From Bacillus subtilis (GTDB taxonomy: Bacteria > Pseudomonadota > Alphaproteobacteria > Rhizobiales > Rhizobiaceae): a stretch of 64,000 nucleotides of DNA. Positions 58,316-64,000 of this stretch are shown here, piece after piece. Location of the stretch: contig JAHREI010000001.1 of NCBI GenBank assembly GCA_021733665.1, positions 310,001 to 374,000 of the forward strand, in the 5' to 3' direction. The translations under genes were made by a program, and so were the position numbers. How positions within the stretch are numbered: the stretch's first letter is position 1; every line of letters starts with the position of its first letter. The notes below the pieces were generated by a model that was not told where the DNA came from, made no database searches, and saw only the letters and a program-made list of their open reading frames with translations.

Positions 58316-61006
58316 TCAGGCTTTGGCCAGATCACGCAGAACGGTCTGCAGAATGCCACCGTTCTTCATGTAATCCAGTTCATCCAGCGTATCGATGCGG
58401 CAGATCAGAGGTACCTGCTTCACTGAACCGTCAGCGAAAGTGATGGATGCATTGGTCTTCTGGCGAGGACGAATGTCTGCCAGACCTTCAATGGTAACCA
58501 CTTCGTCGCCCTTCAGGCCGAGGGACTGCCAGCTTGTGCCTTCTTCAAACACAAATGGTACAATGCCCATGCCCACGAGGTTGGAACGGTGAATACGCTC
58601 GAAAGACTGTGAGATCACAGCTTTAACGCCGAGCAGATTGGTGCCTTTTGCAGCCCAGTCACGGGACGAGCCGTTACCATATTCAACACCGGCAAACACA
58701 ACCAATGGAACGCCCTCAGCCTTATACTGCATTGCTGCATCATAGATCGAGGTTTCTTCCTTGCTTGGGTAATGAATGGTGTAACCGCCTTCGCGACCAT
58801 TTTCACCGAGCATGTGGTTGCGGATACGGATATTCGCAAAAGTACCGCGCATCATAACTTCGTGGTTACCACGACGTGTACCGTACTGGTTGAAGTCTGC
58901 AACAGCGACGCCGTTATCGAGCAGATATTTACCGGCAGGGGACTGTGCCTTGATCGAACCGGCTGGCGAAATGTGGTCAGTGGTGATCTTATCGCCGAAC
59001 AGGCCGAGCACACGAGCGCCCTTGATGTCGGAGATTTCACCGGCTGATTTGCCCATGCCTACGAAATATGGCGGGTTCTGCACATAGGTCGAGTTATCGT
59101 CCCATGCATAGGTCTGACCGGCTGGTACCTGAACGGCCTGCCAGTTTTCGTCACCCTTGAACACATCGGCATATTTTTCCGAGAAGATTTTACGGGTAAC
59201 GTTCTTGGCAATGAATTCCTGAATTTCAGCCGATGAAGGCCAGATATCACGCAGGAATACAGGGTTGCCGTCTTTGTCTTCACCAATTGGTTCTTTGGTC
59301 AGATCTTTGGTGACTGTACCGGCCAGAGCGTGAGCAACAACCAGTGGCGGGGATGCCAGATAGTTGGCCTGAACGTCAGGTGATACACGGCCTTCAAAGT
59401 TACGGTTACCGGAGAGAACCGCAGCGCCGATCAGACCTTTTTCATTGATGGTCTTGGAAATAGGCGCAGGCAGCGGACCGGAGTTACCGATACAGGTAGT
59501 GCAGCCGAAGCCAACCAGATTGAAGCCCAGTGCGTCGAGATCTTTCTGCAGCCCTGCATTTTCCAGATAGGCAGCAACAACCTGTGAACCAGGTGCCAGC
59601 GATGTTTTAACCCAAGGCTTGGTTTTCAGGCCTTTGGCAACAGCATTACGGGCAAGAAGACCGGCAGCAATCAGCACGCTCGGGTTCGAGGTGTTGGTGC
59701 AGGATGTGATCGCAGCGATCACAACATCGCCGTGGCCGAGATCGAAATCTTCGCCTTCAACAGCGTAACGTGCAGTCTGACCGGTTGTTTTCTTATATTC
59801 TGTTTCCAGAGAAGTCGCGAAACCGGAAGCAATACCTTCCAGAGCAATACGGCCTTCAGGACGCTTCGGACCAGCCATGGATGGCACAACGTCACCCATA
59901 TCCAGCTCAAGAATGTCAGTGAAGACAGGATCTGTGCTGTCAGCTTCACGCCACATGCCCTGTGCACGGGAGTAGGCTTCAACCAGCTTGAGACGATGTT
60001 CGTCACGGCCGGTTGTGTTCATGTAGTTGAGGGTTTCTTTGTCTACAGGGAAGAAACCACAGGTCGCACCATATTCAGGGCCCATATTGGCAATGGTTGC
60101 GCGGTCTGCAAGGGTCATATTGTCGAGACCCGGACCGAAGAACTCAACGAATTTACCGACAACGCCTTTTTTACGCAGCATCTGGGTAACGGTGAGCACG
60201 AGGTCAGTCGCGGTGACGCCTTCTTTGACCTTACCGGTCAGTTTGAAGCCGATAACTTCCGGCAGTAGCATGGAAACCGGCTGGCCGAGCATCGAAGCTT
60301 CCGCTTCAATACCACCAACACCCCAGCCAAGAACGCCAAGGCCGTTGACCATGGTTGTGTGGCTGTCTGTACCAACGCAGGTATCAGGATAAGCAACGGT
60401 TTCGCCGTTTTCTTCCTTGGTCCATACGGCCTGCGCCAGATATTCAAGGTTAACCTGATGGCAGATACCTGTGCCCGGAGGAACAACGCGGAAGTTCTGG
60501 AATGCCTGCTGACCCCATTTCAGGAAGCGATAACGCTCGGCATTGCGCTGATATTCGAGATCAACGTTATTTTTGAATGCCTGCGGGTTGCCGAATTCGT
60601 CAACGATCACGGAGTGGTCGATCACGAGGTCAACCGGTACCAGCGGGTTGATTTTTTCAGCATCGCCGCCGAGTGCCACCATGGCATCGCGCATTGCAGC
60701 AAGGTCAACCACGGCAGGAACGCCGGTAAAGTCCTGCATCAGTACGCGTGCAGGGCGATAGGCGATTTCTGCACCGGCAGAACCACGGTCAACCAGCCAT
60801 TTGGCGATATTTTCGATATCCGCTTTCTTGACGCTGCGGTCATCTTCAAAGCGAAGAAGGTTTTCAAGCAGAACCTTCATGGAGAATGGAAGTTTAGATA
60901 CGCCTTCAAGACCGTTTTTTTCAGCTTCGGTCAGGCTGTAATAAACATAGTCTTTGCCGTCGACGGTAAGCGTCTTGCGGCATTTGAAACTATCGATGTG
61001 AGACAC
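58316..61006 (-). CDS. acnA: Aconitate hydratase A
   Basis: 896 residues; the start is GTG at 61006 with AAGGA upstream. It isomerises citrate to isocitrate in the TCA cycle. The [4Fe-4S] cysteines are in [10 protein letters not shown] near 437 and G-F-G-C-T-T-C-I-G near 503-506. Other signatures are [10 protein letters not shown] near 211 and the swivel-domain Y-G-N-G-S-S-R-D-W. In E. coli aconitases lacking the cluster bind RNA. Here the Shine-Dalgarno sequence is buried in a hairpin. The gene is divergent to ccmA. Confidence 0.96.
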   Translation of the reverse strand: MSHIDSFKCRKTLTVDGKDYVYYSLTEAEKNGLEGVSKLPFSMKVLLENLLRFEDDRSVKKADIENIAKWLVDRGSAGAEIAYRPARVLMQDFTGVPAVVDLAAMRDAMVALGGDAEKINPLVPVDLVIDHSVIVDEFGNPQAFKNNVDLEYQRNAERYRFLKWGQQAFQNFRVVPPGTGICHQVNLEYLAQAVWTKEENGETVAYPDTCVGTDSHTTMVNGLGVLGWGVGGIEAEASMLGQPVSMLLPEVIGFKLTGKVKEGVTATDLVLTVTQMLRKKGVVGKFVEFFGPGLDNMTLADRATIANMGPEYGATCGFFPVDKETLNYMNTTGRDEHRLKLVEAYSRAQGMWREADSTDPVFTDILELDMGDVVPSMAGPKRPEGRIALEGIASGFATSLETEYKKTTGQTARYAVEGEDFDLGHGDVVIAAITSCTNTSNPSVLIAAGLLARNAVAKGLKTKPWVKTSLAPGSQVVAAYLENAGLQKDLDALGFNLVGFGCTTCIGNSGPLPAPISKTINEKGLIGAAVLSGNRNFEGRVSPDVQANYLASPPLVVAHALAGTVTKDLTKEPIGEDKDGNPVFLRDIWPSSAEIQEFIAKNVTRKIFSEKYADVFKGDENWQAVQVPAGQTYAWDDNSTYVQNPPYFVGMGKSAGEISDIKGARVLGLFGDKITTDHISPAGSIKAQSPAGKYLLDNGVAVADFNQYGTRRGNHEVMMRGTFANIRIRNHMLGENGREGGYTIHYPSKEETSIYDAAMQYKAEGVPLVVFAGVEYGNGSSRDWAAKGTNLLGVKAVISQSFERIHRSNLVGMGIVPFVFEEGTSWQSLGLKGDEVVTIEGLADIRPRQKTNASITFADGSVKQVPLICRIDTLDELDYMKNGGILQTVLRDLAKA

Positions 61007-61009
61007 GAT

Positions 61010-61050
61010 GTTCGTCCTTCATGCTTACTGGCCGGAAAACCAGGACGAAC
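61010..61050 (-). promoter_or_regulatory. Hairpin covering the acnA ribosome binding site
   Basis: In the acnA mRNA, GTTCGTCCT (61050-61042) is perfectly complementary to AGGACGAAC (61018-61010), 23 bases apart. The right arm contains the AGGA Shine-Dalgarno sequence and ends three bases before the GTG start. Folding would block ribosome binding. Confidence 0.6.
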
Positions 61051-61352
61051 GCCTCTGCTGCGTTTCAAGGACGCGCTTAGGTGCGGGTGCAGTCATTTCC
61101 GCTGTCCGTCCCGAGGCCTGTGCTTAACAAAGAAATTGTTTAACAAACATCAGGCTTTAGAGATCGGCCAAAAATGGTTTCCACGCCGACCGCTGGCATG
61201 GTAGCTGCTATATAGTCAGTTTTTTAAAACTGTTCCAGACTCTTAAAGCGTAAAATCGTGCTATTGCGGCGAAATGTTGCGGCTTGTTTTGCCGGGGTTC
61301 CTGATAGGGGAAACCGGAGAAATTTGCGTAAAACCATGCGATCGGAGGCCAT
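61051..61352. other. Divergent promoter region of acnA and ccmA
   Basis: About 300 bases without a gene. The middle part, around 61200-61240, is A+T-rich and is the most likely promoter location. I see no further clear structure. Confidence 0.4.
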
Positions 61353-62012
61353 ATGCGGCTTGTTGCGGAAAATCTGGGCGGAGAACGGGGCGATAATCTC
61401 CTGTTCAACTCTCTGTGCGCAAGCCTGAAAGATGGTCAGGCGCTGATCATTACGGGGCCGAATGGTGCAGGAAAATCAACATTGCTGCGAATCATTGCCG
61501 GTCTGTTGCCTGCCTCCTATGGCGTCGTGTGGCTGGAAACAGAAGACGGACAGGAGCCGGTGATGGCACACAGCCATTATCTCAGCACACTCAATGCGAT
61601 GAAACCGGCGCTGAGTGTTTATGAAAATCTGAAATTCTGGCAGGATTTTCATGGGAGCCCGCTGCACGATATTGATGAAGCGCTGGAAATTGTTGGTCTC
61701 TATAATATTGACCATTTGCCCTATGGATATCTCTCCACAGGGCAGAAACGCCGTGTAACGATTGCCACGCTGCTTTGTTCGCACCGGCCATTATGGTTGC
61801 TGGATGAGCCAACCTCGGGGCTGGATACGCATGCGCAAGCGATGTTTGCCAGTGTGATGCGCAGGCATCTGGCGTCGGGCGGTATGATTGTTGCGGTCAC
61901 CCATATTGCGCTTGGTTTAGAGCAGGCAGGTACTGATGCTGTGCAATATCTGCGGCTTGAAGATTACCGTCCGCAAGATGATGATGCTGAAGCGCAGGGC
62001 TGGTTCTCATGA
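61353..62012 (+). CDS. ccmA: Heme exporter ATP-binding protein CcmA
   Basis: 219 residues. ABC ATPase with Walker A G-P-N-G-A-G-K-S-T, signature L-S-T-G-Q-K-R-R-V and Walker B L-W-L-L-D-E-P-T-S-G-L-D. The short length and the Q-K-R-R variant fit CcmA. With CcmB and CcmC it releases heme-loaded CcmE for c-type cytochrome maturation. GGAGG lies six bases before the ATG. It overlaps ccmB by four bases. Confidence 0.94.
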   Translation: MRLVAENLGGERGDNLLFNSLCASLKDGQALIITGPNGAGKSTLLRIIAGLLPASYGVVWLETEDGQEPVMAHSHYLSTLNAMKPALSVYENLKFWQDFHGSPLHDIDEALEIVGLYNIDHLPYGYLSTGQKRRVTIATLLCSHRPLWLLDEPTSGLDTHAQAMFASVMRRHLASGGMIVAVTHIALGLEQAGTDAVQYLRLEDYRPQDDDAEAQGWFS

Positions 62013-62674
62013 AAGCACTTTTCTGGCGAGATTTGCGGATTGCCATCCGTGCGGGCGGTGGTGCTTTAACCGGCATCCTGTTTTATCTGGCTGTTGCCGC
62101 CGTCGTGCCGTTTGCTGTCGGACCCGATCTTAAGTTGCTGGCGCGCATCGGCCCTGCAATGCTCTGGCTTGGCGCGCTGCTGGCGGTGTTGCTTGGTCTT
62201 GACCGTTTGTTTCAGGCGGATCGCGAAGATGGCTCACTCGATGTGATGATCATGGCGCGGGAACGCCATTTTCTGACATTGACAGTCATCGTGAAATGTC
62301 TGTCCCATTGGGTGGCAACAGTATTGCCGCTGGTAATCGCCGCGCCGTTTCTGGGGCTGATTATGAATATGGAGCCGCTGGCAATTGCGGCTACAACACT
62401 CACCTTGCTGATCGGTACGCCTGCGGTTATTTTTATCGGCGCGCTGGGTGCTGCACTGGCCGTTTCCATGCCGCGCGGCGGCTTGCTCGTCTCGGTGATG
62501 ATCCTGCCGCTGACCATTCCGGTACTGATTTTTGGTGTCTCGGCATCCTATGGTGCCGTGACGGAAAATGTTGCATTTCTTTCGCCATTACTGATGCTGG
62601 CGGCCAATACGCTGATTGCAGCGATTATCGGACCATTGGCCGCAGGTTACGCGTTGAAAATTTCAACAGATTAA
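62009..62674 (+). CDS. ccmB: Heme exporter membrane protein CcmB
   Basis: 221 residues with six hydrophobic segments, the usual size. It begins with F-W-R-D-L-R-I-A-I-R and has F-Q-A-D-R-E-D-G-S-L-D near residue 70, which is characteristic of CcmB. It is the permease partner of CcmA. The ATGA overlap with ccmA indicates coupled translation. Confidence 0.94.
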   Translation: MKALFWRDLRIAIRAGGGALTGILFYLAVAAVVPFAVGPDLKLLARIGPAMLWLGALLAVLLGLDRLFQADREDGSLDVMIMARERHFLTLTVIVKCLSHWVATVLPLVIAAPFLGLIMNMEPLAIAATTLTLLIGTPAVIFIGALGAALAVSMPRGGLLVSVMILPLTIPVLIFGVSASYGAVTENVAFLSPLLMLAANTLIAAIIGPLAAGYALKISTD

Positions 62675-62754
62675 ACCCATATTCTGCAAAGAGTATTGTC
62701 TCTTGTGAGACTCCTCTAAGGATAGCTTAAGCTTACAAATATATCCGGGTATTT

Positions 62755-63570
62755 ATGACTGAACGACCAACTGATAAAGCCATATCCAAAGTTGCACCGC
62801 GGCGCTTTCAGGCGCTGCTGGATCTGGCGAATCCGACACGTTTTTTGAGCCTGAGCAATGCAATCCTCCCATGGATGACCACGCTGACGGTGCTGTTATT
62901 GCTGACCGGCCTTTATATGGTGTGGTTTGCGCCGGAGGATTATCAGCAGGGACTGACCGTGAAGATCATGTTCATCCATGTGCCTTTCGCATGGCTGTCG
63001 ATGATGTGTTATACGGTGATGACCATTGCAGCACTCGGCACGTTGGTCTGGCGCCATCCGCTGGCTGATGTCTCGGCCAAAGCTGCGGCACCGCTGGGCG
63101 CCATGTTTACCGCATTGGCGCTGGTCACCGGATCGCTCTGGGGCAAGCCGATGTGGGGCACGTGGTGGGTGTGGGATGCACGCCTGACCTCGGTTTTCAT
63201 TTTGTTTCTGATGTATCTCGGTATCATCGCTTTGACCCGTGCCATGGACGATCAGGCGAAATCAGCGCGCGCTGCGGCCGTGCTGACGCTGGTTGGTTTC
63301 GTCAATATTCCGATTATTAAATTCTCGGTTGACTGGTGGAATACTCTGCATCAGCCTGCTTCTGTTCTGCGTATGGAAGGGCCTGCAATGCCGCCAAGCA
63401 TGCTTTATCCGTTATTGGTGATGGCACTGGCAATGACCATGCTGTTTTTCACGCTGCATCTGATGGCGATGCGCAATGAGATTTTCAGCCGCCGTATTGC
63501 TGCGATGCGCAAAATTGCAGCGCGCAATGCCGAGCGCGAAAATCGCAGACCTGCAGGAGAAGCAGCATGA
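62755..63570 (+). CDS. ccmC: Heme exporter protein CcmC
   Basis: 271 residues with six hydrophobic segments. The heme-handling WWD domain reads G-K-P-M-W-G-T-W-W-V-W-D-A-R-L-T-S near residues 130-146, with flanking histidines (F-I-H-V-P-F-A-W and W-N-T-L-H-Q-P). CcmC presents heme to CcmE. It starts 80 bases after ccmB with no strong Shine-Dalgarno sequence and overlaps ccmD by four bases. Confidence 0.95.
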   Translation: MTERPTDKAISKVAPRRFQALLDLANPTRFLSLSNAILPWMTTLTVLLLLTGLYMVWFAPEDYQQGLTVKIMFIHVPFAWLSMMCYTVMTIAALGTLVWRHPLADVSAKAAAPLGAMFTALALVTGSLWGKPMWGTWWVWDARLTSVFILFLMYLGIIALTRAMDDQAKSARAAAVLTLVGFVNIPIIKFSVDWWNTLHQPASVLRMEGPAMPPSMLYPLLVMALAMTMLFFTLHLMAMRNEIFSRRIAAMRKIAARNAERENRRPAGEAA

Positions 63571-63725
63571 GCCATCTCGATTATGTTTTAATTTCCTACG
63601 GCGTTTCAGCGGTTGTGATCCTGATGATCGTGGCATGGATTGCCATGACCAAGCGAAATCTGCGGGCAGAGCTTGCGCGACTTGAACAACAAGGCATCCG
63701 CCGCCGTTCCAACAAGGCTAAGTGA
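63567..63725 (+). CDS. ccmD: Heme exporter protein CcmD
   Basis: 52 residues. A single transmembrane helix (V-S-A-V-V-I-L-M-I-V-A-W-I-A) is followed by a basic tail with R-A-E-L-A-R-L-E-Q-Q-G-I-R-R-R-S, the standard CcmD pattern. It stabilises CcmC-CcmE and helps release holo-CcmE. The ATG overlaps the ccmC stop (ATGA), and ccmG starts two bases after its stop. Confidence 0.92.
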   Translation: MSHLDYVLISYGVSAVVILMIVAWIAMTKRNLRAELARLEQQGIRRRSNKAK

Positions 63726-63727
63726 TT

Positions 63728-64000
63728 ATGACTGATCCGGTTAAACACACGGATGGCGGTGAAGCGCAGCCCGCTAAAAAACGGGTTTTCGTGGCGCTGC
63801 TGCCCCTGATTATTTTTTCTGCTCTGGCCGGTATTTTTACATGGCAGTTGCTGAGTGGAAAAAACATGCAGGAAATTCCTTCCGCTTTGATCGGTCGGGA
63901 TGCACCGCAGACCGATCTGCCGCCGCTGGAGGGATTACGACTGGCTGATGGTTCGCAGACACCGGGCTTAAAAGGCGCAGATCTGAAGGGGCAGGTGACA
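63728..64000 (+). CDS. ccmG: Cytochrome c biogenesis thiol:disulfide interchange protein CcmG/DsbE (partial)
   Basis: The first 91 residues are present; the gene runs off the window. A short basic N-terminus is followed by a membrane anchor (V-F-V-A-L-L-P-L-I-I-F-S-A-L-A-G) and the start of the thioredoxin-like domain (I-G-R-D-A-P-Q-T-D-L-P-P-L-E-G-L). The catalytic CxxC would come just beyond the window. Position after ccmD supports CcmG, which keeps apocytochrome c cysteines reduced for heme attachment. Confidence 0.88.
   Translation, partial: MTDPVKHTDGGEAQPAKKRVFVALLPLIIFSALAGIFTWQLLSGKNMQEIPSALIGRDAPQTDLPPLEGLRLADGSQTPGLKGADLKGQVT

Overview
The window is a contiguous, gene-dense stretch of an alphaproteobacterial chromosome. 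Gene content, gene order and protein sequences point to the Brucellaceae (Hyphomicrobiales/Rhizobiales): pheA-nudC-HIT-SRP RNA-dnaX-ybaB-recR, aroA-cmk-rpsA next to a TIGR02300 gene, a class II AroA, a small 4.5S-type SRP RNA, an IalB family protein, a ybhL-type leader and Rhizobiales-type dispersed palindromes. G+C looks moderate and lower than in Brucella itself, so a Pseudochrobactrum-like genus is a reasonable guess (inference only). I see no prophage, insertion sequence, CRISPR array, plasmid gene or defence island.

Layout. 1-5 kb: 3' end of pheA, nudC, a HIT protein, the SRP RNA, dnaX, ybaB, recR. 5-8.4 kb: a lytic transglycosylase and a divergent LysR/YeiH pair sharing an operator-like inverted repeat. 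8.4-12.4 kb: aroA-cmk-rpsA on the minus strand. 12.7-17 kb: TIGR02300 protein, tRNA-Ala(GGC), a type II NADH dehydrogenase and a glutamate-synthase-like flavoprotein. 17.5-21.3 kb: an FtsK-type translocase without membrane segments, and a small protein. 22-26 kb: the cyoABCD quinol oxidase operon. 26-34 kb: an SH3 protein and the tamA-tamB envelope module. 34-41 kb: an L,D-transpeptidase, a copper locus (DUF2946-like protein plus a YcnI-PCuAC fusion), mrp and pgm. 41-49 kb: a P-loop kinase, a FAH-family enzyme, a lipoprotein lytic transglycosylase, HlyIII, argG, a LysE exporter and rlmN. 49-54 kb: ialB, ykvA, phhB, a low-molecular-weight tyrosine phosphatase, thpR and a TesA-like esterase. 54-64 kb: the ybbA/ybbP ABC pair, a BI-1 protein behind a ybhL leader, acnA, and the divergent ccmABCDG cytochrome c maturation operon cut by the window end.

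How the genes fit together. Several sets serve the envelope and respiration: NDH-2 feeds quinol that cyo bd-type-independent bo3 oxidase consumes, ccm serves c-type cytochromes, tamAB and the transglycosylases/transpeptidase serve the outer membrane and peptidoglycan, and the copper locus probably supplies or buffers periplasmic copper.

Most unusual signal. Three genes within 2.5 kb (ialB, the tyrosine phosphatase gene and thpR) are each followed by an imperfect copy of their own last codons including the stop codon. In all three the first extra copy lies in the +1 frame, that frame is open across the real stop, and the differences are mostly synonymous. A second notable signal is a perfect 9-bp hairpin that buries the Shine-Dalgarno sequence of acnA. 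Others are three copies of a dispersed palindromic repeat, structured leaders near argG and ykuD, and loss of CxxC metal ligands in Mrp, the TIGR02300 protein and DnaX.
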